A stretch of DNA of 34,940 nt. It comes from Dehalococcoidia bacterium. Its GTDB lineage: Bacteria > Chloroflexota > Dehalococcoidia > Dehalococcoidales > UBA3254. The number at the start of each line of letters is the position of its first letter. The first letter of the stretch is position 1. Both the position numbers and the translations under genes were made by a program. Below the pieces are notes generated by a model. It saw nothing but the letters and a program-made list of their open reading frames with translations. It was not told where the DNA came from and did not search any database. The stretch covers positions 1-34,940 of the forward strand of contig JANYAV010000008.1 in the NCBI GenBank assembly GCA_025361145.1, written 5' to 3'. Shown here in pieces: positions 7,977 through 15,980 of the stretch.

Positions 7977-9380
7977 CTAACCTTGGCTTTTTAAATACCT
8001 ATCTATGTCCGCGGCGGCCCGTTTGCCGGCGCCCATCGCACTGATGACGGTAGCTGAGCCAGTTACAATATCTCCGCCCGCCCAAACCTGCTTCTTCTGG
8101 GTCTGGCCGTTAATCTCATCTGTTACCACTGTGCCATGACTGGTAGTCTGTAAACCCTGTGTGGTAGCTGCAATCAGGGGATTAGGAGTCGTGCCTAAAG
8201 CCACAATCACCACGTCTACTTCCATCATGAACTCACTGCCGGGTTTCACAATCGGTCTTCTGCGCCCGCTGGCATCAGGCTCACCCAGGGCCATCTCATA
8301 ACATTCCATAGCCTTAACCGAGCCCTGTTCATTGCCTATGTAGCTCTTGGGATTGGTTAAATATTTAAAGATAATGCCTTCCTCTTCCGCATTCTCGGCT
8401 TCCTCACGGCGGGCAGGCAGTTCATCTTTAGAGCGACGGTACACTATGTACACTTTTTCCGCACCCAGTCTTAGAGCGCAGCGAGCTGAATCCATGGCGA
8501 CGTTGCCGCCGCCGATCACAGCCACATTTTTACCTACTTTGACAGGAGTATCATATGCCGGGAACTGGTACGCCTTCATCAGGTTAACCCGGGTTAAAAA
8601 CTCATTGGCGGAATAAATTCCGTTCAGATTCTCACCGGGAATATTACTAAACATCGGCAGGCCCGCACCGGTACCCAGGAAAACCGCATCGTAACCGTTG
8701 CTCAACAATTCATCCACGGTGTCTAATTTGCCGACGATAGAATCCAATTTAATCTCTACACCTAATGACTTAACAAAGTCCACTTCATTCTGAACGATGG
8801 CTTTGGGTAACCTGAACTCGGGAATACCGTACATCAAAACTCCACCCGCCACATGTAAAGCTTCAAACATAGTAACGCTATGACCCAATTTCGCCAGATC
8901 CGCGGCGGCAGTAAGACCGGCAGGACCGGTTCCTACTATGGCAACTTTTTTCCCGGACGGCGGTGGTAAGGTTACTTTATTATCCATTCTAGCTTTATTG
9001 TCTCTTTCCCAATCGGCCACATATCTTTCCAATCGCCCAATGCCAATGGCCCCACCCTGTTTATTTAAGGTACATACGGCTTCGCATTGGGACTCCTGTG
9101 GACAAACCCGTCCACAAACGCCAGGTAAACTATTTTTATTTTTTAGCGCTTTGACCGCCTCAGGCAGATTGTCTTCTCTTAGGGCTTTAATAAATTCAGG
9201 AATATCTACACTTACCGGACAGCCCACTGTGCAGTTGCGCTTTTTACACTGAATACAACGGTTGGCCTCTTGCTTGGCTTGCTCCGGGCTGAAACCCAGG
9301 GCAACTTCTTTGAAGTTTTTCGCTCTTTCTGCAGGCTCCTGCCTGGGCATTTCCAAACGATTTAAATCTATCTTAGCCAT
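7977..9380 (-). CDS. nfnB: NfnB: large subunit of NADH-dependent reduced ferredoxin:NADP oxidoreductase (glutamate synthase small-subunit-like)
   Basis: Flavoprotein of the GltD/NfnL family, 467 aa. The N-terminal domain carries two [4Fe-4S] cysteine sets (Cys42, 45, 50, 54 and Cys89, 93, 99, 103). A FAD-binding GTGPAGLTAAADLA near 150 and an NADPH-binding GGGNVAMDSARCALRLG near 285-300 follow. GGDIVTGSATVISAMGAGKRAA at the C-terminus is the family's FAD motif. By itself this could be a glutamate synthase small subunit, but the gene directly upstream is an FNR-like nfnA homologue and no large GltB is present, so the bifurcating NfnAB transhydrogenase is the better reading. NfnAB couples NADH and reduced ferredoxin oxidation to NADPH formation. 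A good AAGGAG site precedes the ATG. Confidence 0.88.
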   Translation of the reverse strand: MAKIDLNRLEMPRQEPAERAKNFKEVALGFSPEQAKQEANRCIQCKKRNCTVGCPVSVDIPEFIKALREDNLPEAVKALKNKNSLPGVCGRVCPQESQCEAVCTLNKQGGAIGIGRLERYVADWERDNKARMDNKVTLPPPSGKKVAIVGTGPAGLTAAADLAKLGHSVTMFEALHVAGGVLMYGIPEFRLPKAIVQNEVDFVKSLGVEIKLDSIVGKLDTVDELLSNGYDAVFLGTGAGLPMFSNIPGENLNGIYSANEFLTRVNLMKAYQFPAYDTPVKVGKNVAVIGGGNVAMDSARCALRLGAEKVYIVYRRSKDELPARREEAENAEEEGIIFKYLTNPKSYIGNEQGSVKAMECYEMALGEPDASGRRRPIVKPGSEFMMEVDVVIVALGTTPNPLIAATTQGLQTTSHGTVVTDEINGQTQKKQVWAGGDIVTGSATVISAMGAGKRAAADIDRYLKSQG

Positions 9381-9503
9381 ATTTCTCCTTCGGCCTAATC
9401 CTCATTGTCGGGATTGAACTGTCTTCTGCTTAATATTGTTGTTTGTAATTTATATTTTATGGTTTCTTATTTGTACTTTACCTTTTGACCTTTGACTTTG
9501 ACT

Positions 9504-10340
9504 TTACTTACTATGACACTGGCACTGCGATTTGGCCATAGCGCTTTTTTCTTCTGTGGCGTAACCTTTCGCCCGGGTCGCCATTAAGTTCCAATCTACC
9601 TTGTGGCCATCAAAGTCCGGCCCATCTACACAGGCAAATTTGGTAGCGTTATCTACAGATACCCGGCAGCATCCGCACATACCCGTACCATCTACCATCA
9701 GCGGATTCAAACTCACAATAGTCTTTACCCCAAAAGGTTGAGTAGTCAGGGCGCAAAATTTCATCATAGGAATTGGACCAATCGCGATCACTCTATCTAT
9801 CTTTTGACCAGAGGCTAATAATTCCTTTAATGGTTCAGTTACCAAACCTTTGCGGCCGTAAGTGCCGTCATCGGTGCACACGGTCAATTCGTCGCTGCAA
9901 GCCCGCAGGTTTTTCTCCCAGAATAGAAGATCTTTATTCCTGGAACCCATGATAGAAATAACCTTGTTACCGGCTTGTTTTAAACCTCTGGCAATGGGTG
10001 TGATCGGGGCCACACCTATGCCCCCGCCTACACAGACTACCGTGCCAAATTTTTCAGTATGAGTAGGTACTCCCAGGGGACCCACGAAATTTTCAATCGA
10101 ATCACCAGCATTTAAAGTAGCTAATCTGCAGGTTGTCGCGCCGGCTTCAGCAAAAACAATAGTTACGGTTCCCGCTTTAGTGTCCCAGTCAGCGAAAGTC
10201 AAGGGAATTCGCTCACCCTTTTCATCGATGCGGACAATTACAAATTGTCCTGGTTGAGCCTTTTTGGCCACTTCGGGAGCATTGATCTTAAAGAGGTGAA
10301 CATTGGGCGCTAAATCCTGCCGTTCTACTATTTTATACAC
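9504..10340 (-). CDS. nfnA: NfnA: FNR-like small subunit of the NfnAB transhydrogenase (SudB-like)
   Basis: FAD/NAD-binding subunit of the electron-bifurcating NADH-dependent ferredoxin:NADP oxidoreductase, 278 aa. It has a beta-barrel FAD domain (RIPLTFADWD), a nucleotide-binding GGGIGVAPITPIARGL at about 105-120, and a C-terminal [2Fe-2S] loop MVDGTGMCGCCRVSVD with Asp217, Cys222, Cys225 and Cys237. The Asp plus three Cys set fits the unusual [2Fe-2S] ligation known for NfnA. The frame starts with GTG at 10340, served by GAGGAG about 9 nt upstream. nfnB follows after 123 nt. The alternative name is sulfide dehydrogenase beta subunit, and a dihydroorotate dehydrogenase electron-transfer subunit is a more distant relative. 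Confidence 0.88.
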   Translation of the reverse strand: MYKIVERQDLAPNVHLFKINAPEVAKKAQPGQFVIVRIDEKGERIPLTFADWDTKAGTVTIVFAEAGATTCRLATLNAGDSIENFVGPLGVPTHTEKFGTVVCVGGGIGVAPITPIARGLKQAGNKVISIMGSRNKDLLFWEKNLRACSDELTVCTDDGTYGRKGLVTEPLKELLASGQKIDRVIAIGPIPMMKFCALTTQPFGVKTIVSLNPLMVDGTGMCGCCRVSVDNATKFACVDGPDFDGHKVDWNLMATRAKGYATEEKSAMAKSQCQCHSK

Positions 10341-10658
10341 AGACTTGTATCTCCTCTAAATAACTCTTGATATTATTCACGTTCTACCTAATTTAGGATA
10401 TTATGTAATTGGACATATTGATATGATAAATATCTTCGATTCTATATATAAATTAACACTATATTATACTTTTGCTCAACTGTGGCATACGATTATCTAT
10501 TTCGCTGTTAATAGCACATTTTGCTATCAAAATAGAGGAATATATTTAGTAAAATTAAAAGGATAGGAGTGATAAATAACGGTAACATAAAAAATAGACA
10601 TTGATCTTATCTTGTAGGAAGCCCAGGAGATGAAAGTCTGTCATATGTCTTTAGAAAG
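10341..10658. other. AT-rich intergenic region between nfnA and tRNA-Arg
   Basis: About 318 bases without a gene on either strand. I see the nfnA ribosome-binding site at the left end, very AT-rich sequence that could hold its promoter (several TATAAT-like words, none with a convincing -35), and a weak 6-bp hairpin (ATAGCA/TGCTAT, 10511-10527). No open frame with a supporting ribosome-binding site was found. Confidence 0.5.
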
Positions 10659-10735
10659 TGGTCTCCCTGGAGAGATTCGAACTCTCGACCACCTGCTTAG
10701 AAGGCAGATGCTCTATCCAGCTGAGCTACAGGGAG
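10659..10735 (-). tRNA. tRNA-Arg (anticodon TCT)
   Basis: The minus strand folds as a full cloverleaf. The acceptor stem is CTCCCTG/CAGGGAG with discriminator A and an encoded CCA. The D stem is GCTC/GAGC. The anticodon stem TCTGC/GCAGG bears loop CTTCTAA with anticodon TCT (reads AGA). The T stem is GAGAG/CTCTC with loop TTCGAAT. It is flanked by the sod terminator upstream and the nfn leader downstream. Confidence 0.96.
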
Positions 10736-10746
10736 GTGACTATTAA

Positions 10747-10776
10747 AATTTACCATGTGCTCCCTTCAATGGTCAA
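10747..10776 (-). promoter_or_regulatory. Promoter of tRNA-Arg
   Basis: Minus-strand TTGACC (10776-10771), an 18-nt spacer and TAAATT (10752-10747) lie immediately upstream of the tRNA, putting the start a few nt before the mature 5' end at 10735. Confidence 0.5.
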
Positions 10777-10798
10777 GTTTAACTCCCTATTATAAACA

Positions 10799-10826
10799 GT
10801 CGCCTCGACTTTGGCATCGAGGCGAC
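10799..10826 (-). terminator. Terminator of sod
   Basis: A 10-bp GC-rich perfect stem (GTCGCCTCGA/TCGAGGCGAC) with an 8-nt loop lies 28 nt beyond the sod stop, followed on the minus strand by TGTTTAT. It is a good rho-independent terminator despite a short T-run, and it separates sod from the tRNA. Confidence 0.75.
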
Positions 10827-10853
10827 CATATCTATATGACCGGGTCTTCTTTT

Positions 10854-11468
10854 TTAAGGCTGTATGGCTTCAAACCTCTGTACCACCGCCGCCCAATTCA
10901 CTATACTCCAGAAAGCCTCAACAAATTTAGCCCGATCATTTTTATAATCCAGGTAATAGGCATGTTCCCAGACATCCAGCACCATCAGAATCGGAGTTCC
11001 AACCGGGAAATTGATGTTATGTTTTTCGATCTGCATGATGGCTAATCTGCCGGACTCTTTCAGGTAGGTTAAAACTGCCCAACCTGAGCCTTCCACAGAA
11101 GAAGCAGCTTGACTAAACTCTTTTTTAAATCTGGTATAATTGCCAAACTCAGCGTTTAAGGCTTCCACCAACTTACCGGACGGCTCAGCCCCTCCTCCCT
11201 TGCCGACTGGAGCCAGGTTAAACCAGAAAAGGTTATGTAAATCATTGCCTCCTAGGTGAAAGGAGAACTCTTTTAAAGTGGCCTTCATATCCAGATCGGT
11301 CCCGTCTGTTCTGGCTTTTTCCAATTTCGCCAATATATTATTAACGCCCGTTACGTAAGCCTGATGATGCTTAGTATGATGCAGTTTTAACTGTTCTTCA
11401 GAAATTTGCGGCGATAAATCATTATATCCATAAGGTAAAGCTGGTAGTGTGTAGATTTTAGGTGACAT
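10854..11468 (-). CDS. sod: Superoxide dismutase, Fe/Mn family
   Basis: Dismutates superoxide to hydrogen peroxide and oxygen in the cytoplasm; 204 aa with no signal peptide. The metal ligands are visible: His30 in [11 protein letters not shown], His78 in NDLHNLFW, and Asp and His in the C-terminal [14 protein letters not shown]. The residue that hydrogen-bonds the metal-bound solvent appears to be a His ([12 protein letters not shown]) instead of the Gln of the well-known bacterial enzymes, and Gly74 sits where FeSODs have Gln. This pattern is typical of archaeal-like Fe or cambialistic enzymes, so the metal cannot be assigned. GGGGAGG precedes the ATG, with its own promoter upstream and a hairpin terminator downstream. 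It shows that the host meets oxygen at times. Confidence 0.95.
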   Translation of the reverse strand: MSPKIYTLPALPYGYNDLSPQISEEQLKLHHTKHHQAYVTGVNNILAKLEKARTDGTDLDMKATLKEFSFHLGGNDLHNLFWFNLAPVGKGGGAEPSGKLVEALNAEFGNYTRFKKEFSQAASSVEGSGWAVLTYLKESGRLAIMQIEKHNINFPVGTPILMVLDVWEHAYYLDYKNDRAKFVEAFWSIVNWAAVVQRFEAIQP

Positions 11469-11501
11469 CTTGGCCTCCCCTTTATAATATTTACGAACTA
11501 T

Positions 11502-11530
11502 ATTTTACTTGCCGTTGAAGTATAATTCAA
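11502..11530 (-). promoter_or_regulatory. Promoter of sod
   Basis: Minus-strand TTGAAT (11530-11525), a 17-nt spacer and TAAAAT (11507-11502). The -35 box lies only a few bases after the sigma-factor stop codon, so sod can be expressed independently of rpoD. Confidence 0.6.
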
Positions 11531-11536
11531 GACATT

Positions 11537-12967
11537 TTAGCAAACATAATCTCTCAATTTCGCTTTGTTTTGGGGATCTCTAAGAATTTTCAACGCTTTT
11601 AGTTCTATTTGCCGCACTCTTTCACGGGTAATGCCCAATTCACGGCTCACCTCTTCCAGCGTCCGCCCGTTGGCGTCTCCCAGACCAAACCTAAGTTCAA
11701 TGACCCTGCGTTCTCGTTCGGGTAAAGTATCTATGATTTGCCTGATTTGCTGGCATAACATGGAATCCGCTGCTTCGTCTTCAGGTCTGGGTATTGATTG
11801 GTCTTCCACACAATCGCTTAACTGGTCGTCATCCTCACCGATCGGCATTTCCAAAGAGACAGGTTCCAATGACATGGCTTTGATCAGGTCTTTTACTTCT
11901 CCAGTAGTTATGCCCATTGTTTGGGAAAGCTCCTCATTGGTTGGCTTTCGTCCATTATCTTGAAATAACCTCTGGCGAGTTGCTGTTAGACGCTTTCCCG
12001 TGTTGACCATATGCACCGGTAACCTGATAGTGCGAGAACCATCTGCAATAGCCCGGCTAATCGACTGCCTGATCCACCAGGTGGCATAAGTACTGAATTT
12101 AAAATTACGGCGGTGATCAAATTTTTGTACAGTTCTGATCAAACCCAGGTTGCCTTCCTGTATCAGGTCTCCCAAAGAAAGTCCTCTGCCAATAAATTTT
12201 TTGGCAATACTTACTACTAATCTTAGGTTAGCAACGATCAGATGTTCCTGAGCTTCTCTGGATCTGGCTTTTATTTTTGCAAAATGCGCATCCAGGTCCT
12301 TCTCATGTGTCGCTAATATTCTACAAAAAGCTCCGGTTTTTATTTTTCTACTAAATTCAGCCATATTGCCGGCTTTGCCCACTTCAACCAACGTACCCCA
12401 ATCAATCAACAGATTAGTTAATGACAGCTCCTTGATTGCATTTACAATCTTATCTGTTTCAATTCCTTGAATGTTTTTAAATATCTCGATCATTTGAGGA
12501 TCGATGTAACCATCTATTGCCCGGTGGAGAGTGGGATGAACAGCTAATTGCCCAACAGTTTCGCAATCTTCAAGGTGGTTATAACGACTGATTGCTAAAA
12601 ATAAATCTCCAAACTCACAAAAACGGGTCAAGATTTCTCTCGTTAATACTGAGGATATGATTACTTCAGAAGGGTCAGCTTTTAATTCCTGCTCCAGTTT
12701 TAGCAAATACTTGCCCTGTTCGATACGGCTGCCCAAGATTTTTTCTTCCGCCGCATTCAGTTTAGGGGTCTGTCCCATCTCAGACAAATAAAGATAAACA
12801 AGATTATCCATATCGGCAACACTGTTTAGTGAGATATTGGATTCACCTTCCGGCCAGTTATCTTCTACACGAGTTTCATTCTTAATAACATTTATATCTA
12901 GATTTTCTTCTATCTTGTTTCTATGAGGTTTTTCTGAAGTGTTGATTGTTCTGGCTTTAGTAGTCAT
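11537..12967 (-). CDS. rpoD: Primary (sigma-70 group) RNA polymerase sigma factor
   Basis: Promoter-recognition subunit of RNA polymerase, about 476 aa. It has region 1.2 ([17 protein letters not shown]), a non-conserved insert of about 130 aa, region 2 ([19 protein letters not shown], then [19 protein letters not shown]), region 3 ([10 protein letters not shown]) and region 4 with the -35-binding helix-turn-helix ([20 protein letters not shown]). Complete regions 2-4 with a full 2.3/2.4 mark it as the housekeeping or a closely related group 2 factor. The open frame extends to 13057, but ATG at 12967 lies 6 nt after GGAGG and avoids 30 unlikely residues. The upstream leader holds two copies of TATCCGTAG. 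sod follows downstream. Confidence 0.93.
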   Translation of the reverse strand: MTTKARTINTSEKPHRNKIEENLDINVIKNETRVEDNWPEGESNISLNSVADMDNLVYLYLSEMGQTPKLNAAEEKILGSRIEQGKYLLKLEQELKADPSEVIISSVLTREILTRFCEFGDLFLAISRYNHLEDCETVGQLAVHPTLHRAIDGYIDPQMIEIFKNIQGIETDKIVNAIKELSLTNLLIDWGTLVEVGKAGNMAEFSRKIKTGAFCRILATHEKDLDAHFAKIKARSREAQEHLIVANLRLVVSIAKKFIGRGLSLGDLIQEGNLGLIRTVQKFDHRRNFKFSTYATWWIRQSISRAIADGSRTIRLPVHMVNTGKRLTATRQRLFQDNGRKPTNEELSQTMGITTGEVKDLIKAMSLEPVSLEMPIGEDDDQLSDCVEDQSIPRPEDEAADSMLCQQIRQIIDTLPERERRVIELRFGLGDANGRTLEEVSRELGITRERVRQIELKALKILRDPQNKAKLRDYVC

Positions 12968-13038
12968 AGGTTCCCTCCCAAGTGTAATCCCTTTTTCGAT
13001 CTTCCACTCAAAGGTTACAAGTTTCTGTATTTTGTGAA

Positions 13039-13102
13039 TATCCGTAGAGATACGCAAAATGCAAGAATAAAAACCGTAGTTTTATTCGATGTGTATCCGT
13101 AG
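13039..13102. repeat. Short direct repeats upstream of the sigma factor gene
   Basis: TATCCGTAG occurs at 13039-13047 and 13094-13102, and a partial copy (AACCGTAG) ends at 13079. They lie in the leader of rpoD. Spacing is uneven (32 and 23 bp). This could be a regulator site or chance. Confidence 0.35.
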
Positions 13103-13178
13103 TAAATAAATGAAAGAATTTAATAAGAGGGACTATTTAAACATTAGAAAGTGCCTGATTTAAGCCTTTAAGTTATCT

Positions 13179-13589
13179 TCAAGCAGCTCTACTGGTCTTG
13201 TTGAGCATTGAACATAAGTAGATACGGCCGGCCATAGCTTCTCTGATGGCTTTAATTATTTCTTCCGGTGGAGATTCTTTAAGCACGTAACATTTTACGC
13301 CAAACCTTAGGGCTTGTGAGACATAGGTGTCGCTATTCTGCATAGACAAAATCACGATCTGTGTCTTGGATCCGCGGTTATTCAGACAGAATGCAACCTC
13401 CAAACCATTCATGCCCGGCATAGCCATATCCAGAACCAGAATATCCGGTCTGATTTTTTCGACTAGACTGACAGCCTCCAGTCCATCTTCCACTTCACCC
13501 ACAATATTAAAATCAGGTTCAGCACTGAAGAGTATCTTTAGACTTTTACGAACTAGATTATGATCATCAGCAAGAACAATAGTAATCAC
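13179..13589 (-). CDS. Receiver-only response regulator (truncated NarL-type)
   Basis: A 136-aa protein with a complete CheY-like receiver: acidic pair in VLADDH, phospho-acceptor Asp54 in LVLDMAMPG, conserved Lys in VLKESPPEE. It ends in the linker right after GRIYLCSMLNK, where a NarL/FixJ protein would continue into its LuxR-type DNA-binding domain. I find no helix-turn-helix remnant in the 120 bases after the stop. It closely resembles the next gene upstream (13778-14428), including the ESPPEE and KAIRE stretch, so it may be a truncated duplicate or a single-domain regulator acting by phosphate competition or protein contact. It starts with GTG and has only a weak ribosome-binding site. 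Confidence 0.75.
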   Translation of the reverse strand: MITIVLADDHNLVRKSLKILFSAEPDFNIVGEVEDGLEAVSLVEKIRPDILVLDMAMPGMNGLEVAFCLNNRGSKTQIVILSMQNSDTYVSQALRFGVKCYVLKESPPEEIIKAIREAMAGRIYLCSMLNKTSRAA

Positions 13590-13777
13590 AGTAATACCCG
13601 CTGATAAAAGACGCCGCTTCTCAAATCTTGCCTCTTATTGCTCATCTTAACGTTTATATTATGAGGCTGTAGAATGTAGATTGTAATACGTAATGATACG
13701 CATTTTACATACTGGCAGGTTCTTGATAATTGCGAAGGTTTTATACGTAGATTCGAAGAAAGAAGTTAAATGAAAGA

Positions 13778-14428
13778 TTAATTCTGACCGGGGATGAGCC
13801 CTCTTTGGATGGCAAATTGAATTAACTGAGAATGATTATGTAAGCTAAGCTTCCGCATGAAATTTGTACGATGAGTTTCAACAGTTCTAGGACTTATATA
13901 AAGACGGGTAGCTATCTCGTTATTGGTGCTCCCCTGCGCAGCTAATTGTAAGATTTCCCGTTCTCGGGTAGTTAACTGGTCATATGAATCCATGGTCTGT
14001 ATTTCTGTTTTTTGAGTATAAGCCTCGATGGCTCTTTCAGTTAATGGGGAACTCAAATAACGCCGCCCACTATATACTTCACGAATCGCCTTTACCAATT
14101 CTTCCGGTGGAGATTCTTTAAGAATATAAGCTCTGGCTCCGGAACGCAGAGCCTCCAGTACATAAGCCTCATTGCTATGCATTGAAAGAATTATAATTCC
14201 CAATTTCGTATTCTTCTTGGTTATCTGCCTGGTTACTTCTAAGCCATTGATTCCAGCCATCATAAGATCCAATACCAATACGTCTGGTTGAAGTTGCTCA
14301 ACCATTTTTACAGTTTCAAAGCCATCTCCAGCTTCACCCACGACTTTTAAATCTGGCTCTACGCTTAATAAAGCTTTGAATCCTTTTCTTACTATCTGAT
14401 GATCGTCAGCCAAAATTATTTTAATCAT
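13778..14428 (-). CDS. NarL/FixJ-family response regulator
   Basis: Two-component DNA-binding regulator, 216 aa. The receiver domain has the ADDH acidic pocket, Asp54 in LVLDLMMAG and Lys in ILKESPPEE. A linker leads to a C-terminal LuxR-type helix-turn-helix (LTTREREILQLAAQG, then NNEIATRLYISPRTVETHR). Such regulators pair with HisKA_3-type kinases like the one at 32504-34657, but no kinase is adjacent here, so the partner is not known. The open frame extends to a TTG at 14479, but that TTG is part of a TTGACA -35 box. ATG at 14428, with GAAAG in front, gives the normal receiver start MIKIILADDHQ. Confidence 0.9.
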   Translation of the reverse strand: MIKIILADDHQIVRKGFKALLSVEPDLKVVGEAGDGFETVKMVEQLQPDVLVLDLMMAGINGLEVTRQITKKNTKLGIIILSMHSNEAYVLEALRSGARAYILKESPPEELVKAIREVYSGRRYLSSPLTERAIEAYTQKTEIQTMDSYDQLTTREREILQLAAQGSTNNEIATRLYISPRTVETHRTNFMRKLSLHNHSQLIQFAIQRGLIPGQN

Positions 14429-14449
14429 AATACATCTTTCGGTTAAGTA

Positions 14450-14479
14450 ATTCTCACCCACTATACGACCCTTTGTCAA
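14450..14479 (-). promoter_or_regulatory. Promoter of the NarL-type regulator
   Basis: Minus-strand TTGACA (14479-14474), an 18-nt spacer and GAGAAT (14455-14450), giving a leader of about 20 nt to the ATG at 14428. It is arranged back to back with the asd promoter. Confidence 0.5.
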
Positions 14480-14492
14480 TAGCTCTTATCGA

Positions 14493-14519
14493 ATAAGATT
14501 TTGTTTCATCCGATCTTAT
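14493..14519. repeat. Inverted repeat between the divergent regulator and asd promoters
   Basis: ATAAGAT (14493-14499) and ATCTTAT (14513-14519) flank the asd -35 box. The position between two divergent promoters suits a regulator site, perhaps autoregulation by the neighbouring response regulator, but the arms are short and AT-rich. Confidence 0.35.
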
Positions 14520-14529
14520 ACGTTATAAT
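14501..14529 (+). promoter_or_regulatory. Promoter of asd
   Basis: TTGTTT (14501-14506), a 17-nt spacer and a perfect TATAAT (14524-14529), about 50 nt before the asd start. Confidence 0.6.
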
Positions 14530-14580
14530 ATTTCCAAGAAGTTACACTGTGTCAAGAATGACAAGAATGGAGTATTGAAA

Positions 14581-15657
14581 ATGATTAGAGCGGCAATAGT
14601 TGGAGCAACTGGCATCGTCGGACAACAGTTCATTGTTGCGCTACAAAACCATCCCTGGATTAAAATAGCTGCGTTGGCCGCCTCAGAAAGATCGGCTGGC
14701 AAGATATATAAGGAGTCCATTACTGATCCTAAAAACGGGGCTTTCAAATGGTATTGCGATGAAATCTGCGATACAGAAATTCTTAGAATGCCTGTCCAGA
14801 ATGCGCTGGAGATGGATATTTCCGGTATTGATTTGGTCTTTTCTGCTGTTGAATCTGATCAGGCCCAGATCCTTGAACCTAAATATGCTGCCACCAAACC
14901 CGTCATCAGCACCGCTTCAGCCTACAGGTACGAGCAAGACGTCCCTATCCTGATCCCTGGTATTAACTCAGAGCAAATCGCTCTTCTGGATAAGCAGCGC
15001 AAGGCTCGAGGTTGGAAAGGCTTTATTACACCTAATCCAAATTGCACAACCATTGGCATGGCTATTACTTTAAAACCCATTTTTGATGCCTTTGGTATTA
15101 AGATGGTGCTTATGACTTCTTTACAAGCAATTTCTGGAGCTGGGCGAAATCCCGGTGTAATTGGTTTAGACATTCTGGATAATGTTATTCCTTTCATCTC
15201 CGGTGAAGAAGAAAAAGTACAGAAAGAGACCCAGAAAATTTTAGGCACGCTATCAGAAAACTCTATCAAACCAGCTGATATACTTGTTAGTTGTACCTGC
15301 ACGCGAGTTAATGTTCTTGAAGGACATACGGAGTCAGTTTTTGTCGCTACTCGCCAACCCTGCCAACCTGATGATGTGGCCAGGGTCATGCGTGATTTCA
15401 ATCCGCTGAAGGATTTGGGGTTACCTTCTGCCCCAAAGCAAATGATCACGGTCAATTCCGACCCATTCAGACCTCAGCCCCGCCTTGATCGCAATACTGA
15501 GAACGGTATGTCAACTACCGTAGGCAGAATAAGGAAAGATCCCGCTCTTGAAAACGGCATTAAATATGTTTTGGTTTCCCACAATACTAAAATGGGAGCA
15601 GCCAGAGGCGCGACTTTAACTGCAGAACTTTTAATCAAGCAAGGATATATTGGTTAA
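14581..15657 (+). CDS. asd: Aspartate-semialdehyde dehydrogenase (archaeal/fungal type)
   Basis: NADPH-dependent reduction of beta-aspartyl phosphate to the semialdehyde, the branch point to lysine, threonine and methionine; 358 aa. It has the N-terminal nucleotide fold VGATGIVGQQF, the catalytic cysteine in TPNPNCTTIG (Cys155) and an SAVESDQAQILEP stretch. Length and motif wording fit the archaeal-type subfamily rather than the enterobacterial one, a type also found in some Chloroflexota. GGAG lies 8 nt before ATG 14581, whereas the TTG at 14575 would be only 2 nt from it. The gene stands alone, with its own promoter and a strong palindromic terminator shared with the convergent zinc-ribbon gene. 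Confidence 0.94.
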   Translation: MIRAAIVGATGIVGQQFIVALQNHPWIKIAALAASERSAGKIYKESITDPKNGAFKWYCDEICDTEILRMPVQNALEMDISGIDLVFSAVESDQAQILEPKYAATKPVISTASAYRYEQDVPILIPGINSEQIALLDKQRKARGWKGFITPNPNCTTIGMAITLKPIFDAFGIKMVLMTSLQAISGAGRNPGVIGLDILDNVIPFISGEEEKVQKETQKILGTLSENSIKPADILVSCTCTRVNVLEGHTESVFVATRQPCQPDDVARVMRDFNPLKDLGLPSAPKQMITVNSDPFRPQPRLDRNTENGMSTTVGRIRKDPALENGIKYVLVSHNTKMGAARGATLTAELLIKQGYIG

Positions 15658-15681
15658 GATGCCTAGTTGCTAGACAAATAG

Positions 15682-15715
15682 AAACAAGCTTCAAATTTAA
15701 ATTTGAAGCTTGTTT
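15682..15715. terminator. Bidirectional terminator between asd and the zinc-ribbon gene
   Basis: A perfect 34-bp palindrome (17-bp arms, AAACAAGCTTCAAATTT and its complement) begins 24 nt after the asd stop and is followed by GTTTT. On the other strand it closes the small minus-strand gene at 15768-15932. Confidence 0.85.
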
Positions 15716-15767
15716 GTTTTAAAAACTAAATTAGGCCATTAATTCGTTATAAGATACAAGCCAAATG

Positions 15768-15932
15768 TTATTCAGCTCTAAAATATTTCCAGTTAAGTCC
15801 ACTTTTATTCCAGATTTCATAATCACATTTTACGCAGGTGAACTTAGTCTTTTCACCAGTACCTTCCGCTTTTATGTGCGACAGTTTCTTGCATTTAGGA
15901 CAATAAATTTTTTTAGAGTTTAATTTTATCAA
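15768..15932 (-). CDS. Small zinc-ribbon protein
   Basis: A 54-aa frame with two CxxC knuckles 18 residues apart: Cys11/Cys14 in IYCPKCKK and Cys33/Cys36 in FTCVKCDYEIW, a classic zinc-ribbon layout. Lysine-rich N-terminal and aromatic C-terminal segments (SGLNWKYF) suggest nucleic-acid or protein contact, but no function can be assigned. The start is TTG at 15932, about 9 nt after GAGAGGG. A TTGCAT-17-TATAAT promoter lies 50-75 nt upstream and the 34-bp palindromic terminator follows, so the complete expression signals support a real gene despite its size. It is convergent with asd. Confidence 0.7.
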   Translation of the reverse strand: MIKLNSKKIYCPKCKKLSHIKAEGTGEKTKFTCVKCDYEIWNKSGLNWKYFRAE

Positions 15933-15980
15933 CTGAGCGATCCCTCTCTTTTTTTGCTATTTATTACGGTAACACTTACT

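Noticed and set aside
7977-9380. Glutamate synthase small subunit (GltD)
   Set aside because: The family overlaps, but the adjacent FNR-like [2Fe-2S] subunit and the absence of GltB favour NfnAB.
9477-9515. Run of AAAGTC/AAAGGTC-like words at the nfnA stop
   Set aside because: A short purine-rich stretch with imprecise repeat units spanning the stop codon; too irregular to call a tandem repeat or regulatory element.
10511-10527. ATAGCA/TGCTAT hairpin as a terminator or riboswitch for nfn
   Set aside because: Only 6 bp of AT-rich stem with no T-run and no recognisable conserved core.
12968-13057. Longer start for the sigma factor at 13057
   Set aside because: The extra 30 residues do not look like a sigma factor N-terminus, and GGAGG stands at ideal distance from ATG 12967.
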